Shown here piece by piece: positions 15,235-23,331 of a stretch of 27,064 bases of DNA (position 1 is its first letter; the number at the start of each line of letters is the position of its first letter). The DNA comes from CADEFF01 sp964569315 (lineage in GTDB: Bacteria > Pseudomonadota > Alphaproteobacteria > Dongiales > Dongiaceae). The notes under the pieces were generated by a model. That model was given only the letters and a program-made list of their open reading frames with translations, did not search any database and was not told the DNA's origin. Both the position numbers and the translations under genes were made by a program. The stretch spans positions 1 to 27,064 of the forward strand of contig CAZMUZ010000046.1 in the NCBI GenBank assembly GCA_964569315.1. The letters are read 5' to 3'.

Positions 15235-16647
15235 ATGGCCGATGAGAGCCGCGCCCGCACCGCCACGAGCGAAAGCGACCGCATCGCCGCCTTCGCCGCC
15301 GCGTTGCGGCTGGAGCAAATCCCCTCCGCCGTGCGGGAACAGGCGAAACGGCTGATGCTGGACGCCGCCGGCATCGCCTTCGCCTCCACCCGGCAGGATT
15401 ACGGCCGGGTCGCCTGCGAGGCCGGCAAGGCGCTTTCCATGGGTGCCGGCGACAGCGTGGTGATCGGCACCGGATTGCGGCTCACGCCGCGCGACGCGGC
15501 CCTCGTCAACGGCATCCTCGTCCACGGGCTCGATTATGACGACACCCATGTGGCGGGCATCGTCCATGTGAGCGCGAGCCTGCTGCCTACCGTGCTCGCG
15601 GTCGGCGCCGAGCGCGGCGCCTCGGGCGCGCGCATGCTGGCGGCCTTCGTCGCCGGCATCGAGGTCGCGGCCCGTATCGGCATGGTGGCGAAAGGCGGTT
15701 TCCACCAGGTCGGCTTCCACCCGACCAGCGTCGCCGGGGTGTTCGGTTGCACGATCGCGGCCGGGATGCTGATGGGGCTCGATCGCGCGACCCTCGTCCG
15801 GGCGCAGGGGATCGCCCTCAGCACCGCCTCCGGCAGCTTCGAGTTTCTGGCCGAGGGCGCCTGGACCAAGCGGTTTCATCCGGGCTGGGCGGCGGCAGCG
15901 GCGATCACCGCCGCGACCTTCGCCAAGGCCGGCTTCGTCGGCCCCTCGCTCGCCTATGAGGGGCGGTTCGGCCTCTATCGCAGCTATCTCGGCCCCGCCT
16001 TCGAGGAGCGAAACCTGCCGCTCCTCACCGACGGGCTCGGCGAGCGCTGGGAGACCTCGAACGTCGCGATCAAGCCCTACCCCGCCTGCCATTTCGTCCA
16101 CGCCTCGATCGACGCCGCGCTCGAGATCCAGCGTGCGCACAATCTGGCGCCCGACGACATCGCGTCGGCGGAGGCGCTCGTACCGGCCGAGGTGGTGAAG
16201 ACGGTCTGCGAGCCGCTCGCGCAGAAACAGGCGGTCGCATCGGCCTATGAGGCGCAGTTCTCGATTCCCTATGCCGTCGCCTGCGGGCTCGTCCGGCGGC
16301 GCTTCGACCTCGGGTCGCTCGAACCCGCTGCGCTCGCCGATGCGGCGACGCAGGCGGTCGCGCGCCGCGTCTCCTATCGGGTCGATCCGGCTTCCGGCTT
16401 CCCCACCTACTATTCGGGTGAGGTCGTGGTCCGCACCCGGGACGGGCGCGAGCTGCGCAACCGGCAGCACATGAATCGCGGCTGCGCGGATCGCCCCCTG
16501 GCCGGGAGCGAGGTCAGCGCCAAGTTCCACGCCAATGCCGATCCGATCGCCGGCACGGACCGCGCCAACGCCGTCGAACGGGCCGTTCTCGGCTTCGAGG
16601 CGATCGCGAGCGGCCGGGACCTTGCCGAGGTTCTGGCGCTGGCCTGA
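15235..16647 (+). CDS. MmgE/PrpD family protein
   Basis: The protein has 470 residues. MmgE/PrpD landmarks: AKRLMLDAAGIAFAS, ALVNGILVHGLDYDDTHV, FVAGIEVAARIG, GFHPTSVAGVFG, SGSFEFLAEGAWTKRFHPGW and KPYPACHFVHASIDA. Characterised members are 2-methylcitrate dehydratase, aconitate decarboxylase and some epimerases acting on small polycarboxylates or amino acid derivatives. No prpB or prpC neighbours are present, so this is probably one of the non-propionate members acting in the island's pathway. ATG 15235 was chosen because AGGAG lies nine bases upstream; the frame is open further upstream to 15046 without similarity. Confidence 0.88.
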   Translation: MADESRARTATSESDRIAAFAAALRLEQIPSAVREQAKRLMLDAAGIAFASTRQDYGRVACEAGKALSMGAGDSVVIGTGLRLTPRDAALVNGILVHGLDYDDTHVAGIVHVSASLLPTVLAVGAERGASGARMLAAFVAGIEVAARIGMVAKGGFHQVGFHPTSVAGVFGCTIAAGMLMGLDRATLVRAQGIALSTASGSFEFLAEGAWTKRFHPGWAAAAAITAATFAKAGFVGPSLAYEGRFGLYRSYLGPAFEERNLPLLTDGLGERWETSNVAIKPYPACHFVHASIDAALEIQRAHNLAPDDIASAEALVPAEVVKTVCEPLAQKQAVASAYEAQFSIPYAVACGLVRRRFDLGSLEPAALADAATQAVARRVSYRVDPASGFPTYYSGEVVVRTRDGRELRNRQHMNRGCADRPLAGSEVSAKFHANADPIAGTDRANAVERAVLGFEAIASGRDLAEVLALA

Positions 16648-16813
16648 TGCGAGCTGTTCGCAGAATGGTTGCCCACGACCGGGACCTCGCGTTTCTCCGA
16701 GGCGCAGAATCGGGGAATGGCGCGGAAATCCTGATGCTTGGGACAGCTCTTAAGACGGAATTCACCATTGCCGCGTTCAATCACCCTGCGGACAGCTTCG
16801 TCTGCGGCTTGGG
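16648..16813 (+). other. Intergenic region between MmgE/PrpD and receiver-domain genes
   Basis: There is no supported gene. A 62-codon open frame spans it (16647-16835), but it has no ribosome site or recognisable similarity. The lower GC of 16725-16790 (GACGGAATTCACCATTG) suggests a promoter for the receiver gene, though I could not define one. Confidence 0.3.
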
Positions 16814-17305
16814 ATGTGGACGGCGATGGCTCTAAACGATTCGCAACGGGAATTGGCATCCTGTCGGGTGCTGCTGATCGACGATGCGCCCCCGACCCTG
16901 TCTCTCCTGCGCGGGATTCTGAGAAATCTGGGCGTGCTGGAGCTGCAGAGCTATGCGAAGGCCGAGCAGGCCCTCGCGGTGCTGGAGAGCGGCGAATACA
17001 AGGCCGACCTGGTGCTGATCGACGGGATCGCCGGTCCGCTGGATGGCTGCGGCTTCACCCAGACCCTGCGCCAGGCGGCCCGCCCCGACATGCGGACGCT
17101 GCCGGTCGTGATCGTCACCGGCCGCACCACGGAGCAGGAAGTGCGCGCCGCCATCGAAGCCGGCGTCAGCGACTACATCGTGAAGCCGGTATCGCTCGAT
17201 ACGGTGCGCCGCAAGCTCGTGGGGGTGATGAAGGACCCCCGTTCGCTCCGCGAGCGCCGCGACGCGGCAGCGACGCCCAAGAGCGGCACCAGCCGGGGGC
17301 GCTGA
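16814..17305 (+). CDS. Stand-alone response-regulator receiver domain protein
   Basis: The protein has 163 residues and is essentially one CheY-like domain: acidic pair D23-D24 (VLLIDDAPPT), phosphoacceptor D70 (DLVLIDGIAGPLDG), T102 (VVIVTGR) and K124 (DYIVKPVS). A basic tail of about 25 residues follows (SLRERRDAAATPKSG) with no output domain. No histidine kinase gene is adjacent, so the partner is unknown. ATG 16826 (starting MALND) is an equally possible start; neither has a strong ribosome site. It converges on the second M24 gene. Confidence 0.83.
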   Translation: MWTAMALNDSQRELASCRVLLIDDAPPTLSLLRGILRNLGVLELQSYAKAEQALAVLESGEYKADLVLIDGIAGPLDGCGFTQTLRQAARPDMRTLPVVIVTGRTTEQEVRAAIEAGVSDYIVKPVSLDTVRRKLVGVMKDPRSLRERRDAAATPKSGTSRGR

Positions 17306-17315
17306 GCGGCCCTCG

Positions 17316-18509
17316 TCAGGACCAGACTCCCGCCGGCCCCACCGTCAGCAGCTCCACCCCCGAGGCACTCACCAGCAGGTTCTGCTCGGCCGCGACCGTG
17401 CCGACGCCGTCGAGCGCCATGGCGCGTTCGATGCCGAGATACATGCCCTCGGCGATCGTCATGGTCTCGTTCGCGACCATCCAGGGGCGCTCCCAGCCGA
17501 GCCCTAGCCCGTGTCCCCAATGAGCGGGATAGGCGGCCCGGATCTGCCCGGGCCGGGGCGGCACGCCCAGCGCCACATCGAGTGCCGCGAGCCCGCGATC
17601 GCCCGCTGCCACGATCTCCCGGGCGGTGCGGCCGGGGCGGATGGCGGCGATGGTGCGATCGAGCGCCTCGTGCAGCGTGTCGAGGAGACGACGCTGCTCC
17701 CTGCTGGGCTCGCCCACCACGAAGGTTCGGCCGAAATCGGAGTAGTAGCCCGCCGCCACTATGCCGAGATCGAGCCGCACGAAATCCCCCTCCCGCAGGA
17801 TCCGGCGCGAAAAGCCCGGCTGCGGGCTCGAGGCATAGGCCCAGCACATCTCGCCCGATGAGGCCGCGGCATAGTAGATGCCGGCGCCGCCGGCGGCCGC
17901 CACGGCTTGCGCCGCCGCCACCGCATCCGCTTCGGTCCGTCCGGGCGCGAGCGCTTCCGCGAAGGCCGTCACGGCGCGACGGTTGATGCCGACCACCTCG
18001 CGGATGAGATCGAGCTCGGCCGGGCTCTTCAGGCGCCGGCGGCTCGCCAGCAGCTCGTCCGCATCCTCCCACTTGAGCTCGGGCAAGGCGGCGGTGAGGC
18101 GGCGCCAGAGCCGCGCGGTCAGCACGTCCGACCCGAGCAGCGCGATGCGCCCCCGAACCAGACCGAGGGACTGCAGCGCCGCGATCGCCTCCTCGCCGAA
18201 ATCCTTGCCCTGGCGGATGCTGTTCGCGGCAATGGTCGCCGGATCGAAATCGGGCGTCGAGACGAGGATGCAGTTCTCGCCGTCGGGCCGCATCGCGAAC
18301 AGGGTGTGGGCGCGGCCCGACCAGTGCGGCGGGTTATCCGGCAGATAGGCGTAGGCCTGATAGTGGCCGGTGAGATAGAGCACGTCGCTCGCGCGATCGA
18401 CCGTGAAGCCGCCGCGCGACACCACGACGGCGCCGTCGAACCCGCTTTCGCGCAAATCCTCGGCGAACCGTTTCTGCCGCGCGAGATATTCGGCGCGCTC
18501 TATGGGCAT
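17316..18509 (-). CDS. M24-family metallopeptidase (Xaa-Pro peptidase/creatinase fold), copy 2
   Basis: The protein has 397 residues. The N-terminal creatinase domain starts ERAEYLARQKRFAEDL and the M24 domain follows from about residue 165. Metal ligands are complete: D247 (RLDLG), D258 (YYSDFGRT), H333 (HWGHGLGLG), E361 (LGIERAM) and E375 (AAEQNLLV). It is not a recent duplicate of the M24 gene at 7175-8389, since the motifs differ at many positions. ATG 18509 was taken as the start; the open frame extends to 18878, but only as a shadow of the upstream flavoprotein. It sits 40 bases after that flavoprotein on the same strand, so the pair is probably one operon. Hydrolysis of an N-methyl or proline-like amide is a possible role. 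Confidence 0.86.
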   Translation of the reverse strand: MPIERAEYLARQKRFAEDLRESGFDGAVVVSRGGFTVDRASDVLYLTGHYQAYAYLPDNPPHWSGRAHTLFAMRPDGENCILVSTPDFDPATIAANSIRQGKDFGEEAIAALQSLGLVRGRIALLGSDVLTARLWRRLTAALPELKWEDADELLASRRRLKSPAELDLIREVVGINRRAVTAFAEALAPGRTEADAVAAAQAVAAAGGAGIYYAAASSGEMCWAYASSPQPGFSRRILREGDFVRLDLGIVAAGYYSDFGRTFVVGEPSREQRRLLDTLHEALDRTIAAIRPGRTAREIVAAGDRGLAALDVALGVPPRPGQIRAAYPAHWGHGLGLGWERPWMVANETMTIAEGMYLGIERAMALDGVGTVAAEQNLLVSASGVELLTVGPAGVWS

Positions 18510-18549
18510 GAAGGGAGACGCCCGATGGCCTGCCGCCCCGGCCGGCCGC

Positions 18550-20940
18550 TCATGCCGGCGGCGCCACGATGCGCGCCGGATAGCGCTCGCCCAGGATCTC
18601 GATCTCGACGCCGCGCCCCGGCTCGGCGAAGCCATGATCCACCTCGGCGAAGGCGAAGCAGCGGCCGGCGCCATGGCCGAAGGCCGCCGAGGTGACCACC
18701 CCGACATCGCGACCCTCCGCCAGTACCGGCTCGTCCCCCCAGGGATCGATCTGCCGGCAATTCTCGTCCGGGACGACCTCGAGCCGGACGAGATGCCGGC
18801 CCCGGCCCTGCTCGCGCGCCCGCAGCGCCGCCTCGCGCCCGACGAACTCGCCCTTGTTGAGGGCGACGAAGGCGCCAAGTCCGCTGCGCCAGGGATCGGA
18901 ATGCCAAGCGATGTCGGCGCCCCAGAGCGGTCGCGCCGCTTCGAGCCGAAGGGAGTCGAGGGTGCGCATGCCGAAATCGACGATACCGAAATGCGCCCCC
19001 GCCGCCATCACCGCGTCATAGAGCGCGATCTGGCTCTGCATCGGATGATGGAGTTCCCAGACCGGCACCGCGCCCAGCCGATGGCGGATCACCCGCACCG
19101 GGACGGAGGCGATGCGAAGCTCGCGGATCGAGAAAGCGGGATGCCCCGCCGCGGTCCAGCCGAAGCCGCCGAGCCGGGCGAGAAGCTGCTCCGCCTGCGG
19201 CCCGGCAAGGGTGAGCACGGCCGTGCGATGGGTCACGTCGTCGATCCGCACATCCGGGCGCGCGTTTCGCCCGAGCCAGTGCGCGTCGCGCTGGGTCGAA
19301 CCCGGCGCGCTCGTCACATAGAAGCGGTCCCCGGCGAGGCGGCCGATCATGGTGAGGGCGGCGATGCCGCCCTTCGCCGTCAGCATCGGGCTGGGCGCGA
19401 GCTCGCCCACCGCGGGCAGCCGGTTCGCCGAGATGCGATCGAGATGGGCTTCCGCCCCCTCGCCCGAGACCTCGAGCTTGCCGAGCGCGCTGTGGTCGAG
19501 CACGCCCACGCCGGCCGCGACCGCCCGATGCTCCGCGCCGACATGCGGGAACCAGTTGGTGCGGTCATAGGAGAGGCTGTCTTCCGCGGGGACGCCCTTC
19601 GGCGCGAACCAGTTCGCGACCTCCCAGCCGTTCTGCACGCCGAACACCGCGCCTTTCGACTTGAGGCGGTCATAGAGCGGCGTGGTCCAGGCGGGCCGGG
19701 CCTCGGGCGGCTCGAAATGCGGCGGGTAGGAGGCGGACGCGAAGGCGTGGCCCGAGGAAAGCCGCGCCACCGCGTAGTGCTTGTCGCCATAATCTCCGAA
19801 GCGGCGCACGTCGAAAGGCGCAAGGTTGATACTGGGCTCGCCCTCGACGATCCATTCCGCGAGATAGCGCGCCGTGGCGCTGAAGAGGAACCCGCCCGAG
19901 ACCCCGCACATCACGAAGAAATCGTCGTAGCCATGGGCGGGCCCGACCAAGGGCCGCATGTCCGGACTGCGAGGCGTCGGACCGTTCACCACGGTCCGGA
20001 CGCCGACCTCGGCGAGCGGCGGGATCATGGCGAAAATCGCGGCCAGCTTCGATTCCGTGCGGTCGAGGTCGGGCGGCAGCAGCTCCTGGCCGAAATGCTT
20101 CGGCACACCGTCGACGCCGAAGAACTTCGGATGGTCCTCGTAGCAGGAGACGATCAGCCCCTTGCGGTCGGAGCGCGTATACATCGGCACGCTCATGTCC
20201 CACAGCATCGGCAGCTCGAAATCGAGCGCCGCGATCTCGGGGATCGTCTCGGTCACGAGATATTCGTGCTCGATCGATACCGCGGGCAATACGCCGCCGA
20301 CGAGCGCCGAGATCTCCTTCGCCCACATGCCCCCGCAATTGACCACGATCTCCGCATCGATCTCGCCGCCGGTCGTGCTCAGGCGCCAGCCGCCGCCGGG
20401 CTTGCGGCGGATCGCCTGCACCTCGGTCTGGCGGCGGATCTGCGCACCCTTCTCGCGCGCGCCCTTGGCCAGCGCGTGGGCGGTCTGGGACGGGTCGGTA
20501 TAACCATCATTGGGGAGCCACAGCGCGCCGGCGATGTCGCCGGCTTCCAGGAGCGGATAGAGCGCGCGGAGGCGGTCCGGGCCGACCATCTCGGCCTCCA
20601 TCCCGATGCTGCGCGCGATGCCGAGGAAGCGCCGGTTCTCGTCCATCTCGTCCGCCGTGTGGGCGAGGCGAATGCCGCCGCATTTGTGGAAGCCGACCGC
20701 GACCCCGGTCTCCGCCTCGAGCCGCGCATAGGTATCGAGGCTCTCCTTCATGATGCGCGTGATGAGCCCGTTCTCGGAGAAGCCGGCGACCATACCGGCC
20801 GCGTGCCAGGTCGAGCCTTGCGTCAGCTCGCCCCGTTCCAGCAGGGCGAGATCCTTCCAGCCGAGCCGCGCCAGTTCGTAGAGCGTGCGGCAGCCGATGA
20901 TGCCGCCTCCGATGACGGCAACGCGTACATGATCGGTCAT
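18550..20940 (-). CDS. FAD-dependent dimethylglycine/sarcosine-dehydrogenase-like protein with GcvT domain
   Basis: The protein has 796 residues in the two-part layout of dimethylglycine dehydrogenase. An N-terminal DAO-type FAD domain begins VRVAVIGGGIIGCRTLYELA, and STWHAAGMVAGF carries H46 at the position used for covalent flavin attachment. The C-terminal half is a GcvT/aminomethyltransferase-like folate domain (GVGVLDHSALGKLEVSG, APSPMLTAKGGIAALTMIG, and LGAFVALNKGEFVGREAALR near the end). Such enzymes oxidatively demethylate N-methyl amino acids and pass the one-carbon unit to tetrahydrofolate. Which N-methyl compound is used here cannot be read from sequence. It is the first gene of a - strand pair with M24 copy 2. 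Confidence 0.9.
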   Translation of the reverse strand: MTDHVRVAVIGGGIIGCRTLYELARLGWKDLALLERGELTQGSTWHAAGMVAGFSENGLITRIMKESLDTYARLEAETGVAVGFHKCGGIRLAHTADEMDENRRFLGIARSIGMEAEMVGPDRLRALYPLLEAGDIAGALWLPNDGYTDPSQTAHALAKGAREKGAQIRRQTEVQAIRRKPGGGWRLSTTGGEIDAEIVVNCGGMWAKEISALVGGVLPAVSIEHEYLVTETIPEIAALDFELPMLWDMSVPMYTRSDRKGLIVSCYEDHPKFFGVDGVPKHFGQELLPPDLDRTESKLAAIFAMIPPLAEVGVRTVVNGPTPRSPDMRPLVGPAHGYDDFFVMCGVSGGFLFSATARYLAEWIVEGEPSINLAPFDVRRFGDYGDKHYAVARLSSGHAFASASYPPHFEPPEARPAWTTPLYDRLKSKGAVFGVQNGWEVANWFAPKGVPAEDSLSYDRTNWFPHVGAEHRAVAAGVGVLDHSALGKLEVSGEGAEAHLDRISANRLPAVGELAPSPMLTAKGGIAALTMIGRLAGDRFYVTSAPGSTQRDAHWLGRNARPDVRIDDVTHRTAVLTLAGPQAEQLLARLGGFGWTAAGHPAFSIRELRIASVPVRVIRHRLGAVPVWELHHPMQSQIALYDAVMAAGAHFGIVDFGMRTLDSLRLEAARPLWGADIAWHSDPWRSGLGAFVALNKGEFVGREAALRAREQGRGRHLVRLEVVPDENCRQIDPWGDEPVLAEGRDVGVVTSAAFGHGAGRCFAFAEVDHGFAEPGRGVEIEILGERYPARIVAPPA

Positions 20941-21123
20941 AACTCTCCCCGGGCGATCGATCGGTCGATAACGGGCAAATGCTAGCAGACCGGCCCGAGG
21001 CCCGTCCCGTGCCCGCTAGAGTCGCCGATTGAAGCTCCGGCACGACCGGAAGCGGTTTCCCGACCGTGTGCGGCCATGCGAACCTGCGGCAGGGCGGCAA
21101 CGAAGCCGGCGGGGCGAGGATCG
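20941..21123. promoter_or_regulatory. Divergent intergenic region between the flavoprotein and deaminase genes
   Basis: These 183 bases must contain promoters for both genes. GCTAGAGT near 21014-21021 on the + strand and TGCTAGCATT near 20980-20989 on the - strand are -10-like, but neither has a convincing -35. GAGGA at about 21116 serves the deaminase start. Confidence 0.3.
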
Positions 21124-21591
21124 ATGGACGACACCGCACTGATGCGACGGGCGCTCCTGCAGGCGGCGCGGGCGAAGCAGGCCGGGGAGCTGCCCTATGG
21201 CGCCGTTCTGGCGAGCCGCGACGGCAGGATCCTGGCCGAAACCCATGACGAGGTGGCAGCGCGACGCGATCCGACCGCGCATGCGGAACTGCTCGCGGTG
21301 CAGCGGGCGGCAGCACAGGGTTTCGATCTTTCGGGCTGCCGGCTCGTCTCCACCGCGGAAGGCTGCGCCATGTGCATGATGGCTGCCTGGCTCGCCGGCG
21401 TCGCCGTCGCGCAGTACGGCGCATCGATGGCCGAGATCAAGGCATTGCGAGCCGATGCGCTCGATGAGATCGGGGTGCCCGCCACGGAGCTCGCGGCGCG
21501 TTTCGAGCGACGCCTGGATGTTCGCGCGGGGCTGCTTCGCGAAGACTGTCTCGCGCTATGGCGATCGCCGGATCGCGCGCCGTCCGCCTAG
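21124..21591 (+). CDS. Cytidine/deoxycytidylate deaminase-family zinc deaminase
   Basis: The protein has 155 residues. The zinc site is H53-A-E55 (TAHAELLAV) with C81 and C84 (EGCAMCMMAAW), and E55 is the proton shuttle. The general pattern is that of tRNA-adenosine and guanine deaminases, but the usual proline before the first cysteine is glycine here. Overall similarity best fits the 'nucleoside deaminase' group rather than TadA. ATG 21124 was chosen: it follows GGGGCGAGGA and begins the conserved helix directly. An earlier ATG (21076) would add 16 residues without similarity. Its stop overlaps the stop of the convergent DUF1469 gene. Confidence 0.83.
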   Translation: MDDTALMRRALLQAARAKQAGELPYGAVLASRDGRILAETHDEVAARRDPTAHAELLAVQRAAAQGFDLSGCRLVSTAEGCAMCMMAAWLAGVAVAQYGASMAEIKALRADALDEIGVPATELAARFERRLDVRAGLLREDCLALWRSPDRAPSA

Positions 21592-21995
21592 CGCCGGCCG
21601 CGGGTCGCGAAGATCCCGGCGGCGAGCGCCGCCGCGACCAGCGGCCACTCCAGCCCTTTCACCATCTGCTTCAGCTCGTCCGCAGAAGGCAGCGCGGGAG
21701 CCGGAGGCGTTTCGATCCGCTCATGGCCCGCATGAGTCTGCAGCGTGACCAGCAACACGATCGCACTGGCGAGGAGGAACACCGCCCCGACGATGAGCCA
21801 GGCGCCGATCACGCCGACCTCGGGCACCAGCCACACCCAGAGGGCGGCCAGCCCGCAGCCGGCGGCCGCGGTCGCGAGCACGCCGGCGAAGGCAAGCCCC
21901 GCGATATAGGTCGCGGTGCGTTTTGCCGCCCGCCCGGCCTGCGCGGCAGCGCCGCCCGTCAGGGCCATCAGCCCCATCTTCAATAGCTGGTCCAC
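21588..21995 (-). CDS. Phage-holin-like membrane protein (DUF1469)
   Basis: The protein has 135 residues starting at GTG 21995. Two hydrophobic hairpin helices (about 29-52 and 59-85) are followed by a polar linker and a short C-terminal hydrophobic stretch ending in TRGRR. This matches the 'phage holin family'/DUF1469 proteins that are usually chromosomal and found beside DUF883/YqjD genes, as here. It is the last of four - strand genes whose only visible promoter is the EcfG-type element upstream of the DUF3309 gene. The function is thought to relate to the envelope under stress; this is not established. Confidence 0.72.
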   Translation of the reverse strand: MDQLLKMGLMALTGGAAAQAGRAAKRTATYIAGLAFAGVLATAAAGCGLAALWVWLVPEVGVIGAWLIVGAVFLLASAIVLLVTLQTHAGHERIETPPAPALPSADELKQMVKGLEWPLVAAALAAGIFATRGRR

Positions 21996-22059
21996 GCTTC
22001 CCCCCGTTCACGCAAGGCCGAAGGCCCGCCCCGCTTGTCGCCGGACGGGCCGCCCCATG

Positions 22060-22311
22060 CTAGCGCATCATCCGGCCGAAAAGGCAGCCGACCGCGAAAG
22101 CGATCGCCACGCTCGCCAGCGGCTGGTCCCGGACATAGGCGCTCGCCATCTCGGCGGTGCGCTCGCCGCGGTCATGCAGATCGTCGTAAATCTGACGGGT
22201 GCCCGCCGCCGTCGCGTCGCGCGTATGACGGAGCAGGTCGGACACCTGCTTTTTCAGCGCGGCGACGTCCTCGCGGACGGCTTCGTAATTGGCATTGTCT
22301 GCGGTGGCCAT
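22060..22311 (-). CDS. DUF883/ElaB-YqjD-like membrane-anchored protein
   Basis: The protein has 83 residues. An amphipathic helical body (YEAVREDVAALKKQVSDLL) is followed by a C-terminal membrane anchor, RDQPLASVAIAFAVGCLFGR, which is the hallmark of the family. E. coli relatives bind ribosomes at the inner membrane in stationary phase. The start ATG 22311 has GAGAGGAG upstream; the frame is open further upstream but without similarity. The gene lies between the 98-residue gene (68 bases upstream) and DUF1469 (64 bases downstream), all on the - strand. Confidence 0.85.
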   Translation of the reverse strand: MATADNANYEAVREDVAALKKQVSDLLRHTRDATAAGTRQIYDDLHDRGERTAEMASAYVRDQPLASVAIAFAVGCLFGRMMR

Positions 22312-22379
22312 GGGTCTCGCTCCTCTCCTCATGTCGTTGCGTTGCGTTCGACCGGCGGCTGCGAACCGGCCGGCTACTC

Positions 22380-22676
22380 TCAGGTCAGGTCGCCGCCGCC
22401 GGCCTTGGTCGGCGCCGCGGCCGCTTCGTTCGACTCGACGCCGAGCTCGCCCAGGCAAGCGCGGACGGCCTGCAATTTCTCCGCCGTGTCGCCCTGGCCC
22501 TCGCCGATCATGTTCTCCTCCGAGGCCACCAATAGCTGTCGGAGGTCGAGCTCCCATTGCTGCAGCAGCTTGACCTTCTCGGCTCTCGCGAAGTCTTTGG
22601 CCTTCAGAATGTCGTCCGGCGCCTCGAAGAACTTGGTCACGTCCTTCAAGGCGTCATCAAGCATGGTGCTTGCCAT
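22380..22676 (-). CDS. Conserved small soluble protein, unknown function
   Basis: The protein has 98 residues. The N-terminal half DALKDVTKFFEAPDDILKAK leads into VKLLQQWELDLRQLLVASEE, a pattern I know from small alphaproteobacterial proteins next to stress genes, usually labelled hypothetical. No membrane helix or cysteine pair is visible (one C). A strong ribosome site GGAGG lies five bases before ATG 22676. It is the second gene after the EcfG-type promoter. No function can be assigned. Confidence 0.72.
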   Translation of the reverse strand: MASTMLDDALKDVTKFFEAPDDILKAKDFARAEKVKLLQQWELDLRQLLVASEENMIGEGQGDTAEKLQAVRACLGELGVESNEAAAAPTKAGGGDLT

Positions 22677-22736
22677 CGCGCCCTCCAGCGATCAGAGCGG
22701 CCTCAGCGTGCCCGCAATCGACCTCGAGCGGCTTCG

Positions 22737-22892
22737 TCAGACACGGCCGACGAGCACCAGCACCAGGACGATGATCAGCAGCAGCGACAGCACGCCGCTC
22801 GGCGCATAGCCCCAGCTTCCGCTATAGGGCCAAGTCGGCAGCGCACCGATGAGCAGGAGAACGAGCAGCACCAGCAATATGGTTCCGAGCAT
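22737..22892 (-). CDS. DUF3309 small hydrophobic protein
   Basis: The protein has 51 residues: two hydrophobic helices flank a conserved central turn, LPTWPYSGSWGYAPSG, which is the DUF3309 signature. The start has GAGGAG seven bases upstream. An EcfG-type promoter (GGAAC-N16-GGTT) ends about 40 bases before the ATG, placing the gene first in a likely four-gene stress transcript. DUF3309 genes are recurrent members of the general stress regulon in Alphaproteobacteria; their molecular role is unknown. Confidence 0.88.
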   Translation of the reverse strand: MLGTILLVLLVLLLIGALPTWPYSGSWGYAPSGVLSLLLIIVLVLVLVGRV

Positions 22893-22932
22893 GATTCAAC
22901 TCCTCGTTCAAGGGATTGGCAACCGATGGAAA

Positions 22933-22957
22933 AACCCCTGCTCCAGCAAACGGTTCC
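22933..22957 (-). promoter_or_regulatory. EcfG-type promoter of the DUF3309 operon
   Basis: Read on the - strand, GGAAC (22957-22953), 16 bases, then GGTT (22936-22933). The alphaproteobacterial EcfG consensus is GGAAC-N16/17-CGTT; the first base of the -10 differs. The predicted transcript would start near 22925, about 33 bases before the DUF3309 ATG. No comparable element precedes the three downstream genes. Confidence 0.7.
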
Positions 22958-23331
22958 GCCGTTCCCCCGGGGGGCGCATGGATGTAAACACTCGAAAAGA
23001 CGACGCGGGCGGGCGCCGGGACCGCCGGCCTGCCGCTCCCGTTCCTCGAACACGCTCGAGCGCGGTCGGATGCCCCGGGGCTGCGGCTATCCGCCGGTCG
23101 GAGGCACGGGGTTCCAGCGCGCCCTGGCACGGCCGCCGTCGCGGGCATCGGTGCGACGATCGATCGCCCCTCCAGCCCATCCTCGCATCGGGGCCATGCT
23201 TGCGGGTCGCACAGGCGCGGCCGCCCGCTTTCCCGGCGCTCGCCGTTCCACGGGCGCAGGGCACCCTGGAACGGCGGCGACATAGCGCTGATTGCAGTCT
23301 TCCTCCTGCCGGCCGAAGCAAGACGGCGACG
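22958..23331. other. Gene-free stretch between the DUF3309 promoter and DUF1328
   Basis: Several frames are open here on both strands, but all are rich in Arg, Ala, Gly and Pro and lack ribosome sites or similarity. No repeat or RNA gene was recognised. The stretch separates two - strand stress units. Confidence 0.5.

Noticed and set aside
16647..16835. 62-codon open frame before the receiver gene
   Set aside because: It has no ribosome site and no similarity, and it overlaps the receiver start in another frame.
18403..20985. Very long (860-codon) + strand open frame opposite the N-demethylase-like flavoprotein
   Set aside because: It is a mirror of a GC-rich gene; the translation is Arg/Ala/Gly/His-rich with no domain, while the - strand shows FAD and GcvT motifs.
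22959..22966. Second GGAAC on the - strand just upstream of the DUF3309 promoter
   Set aside because: No GTT lies 16-17 bases downstream of it; only the inner GGAAC fits.
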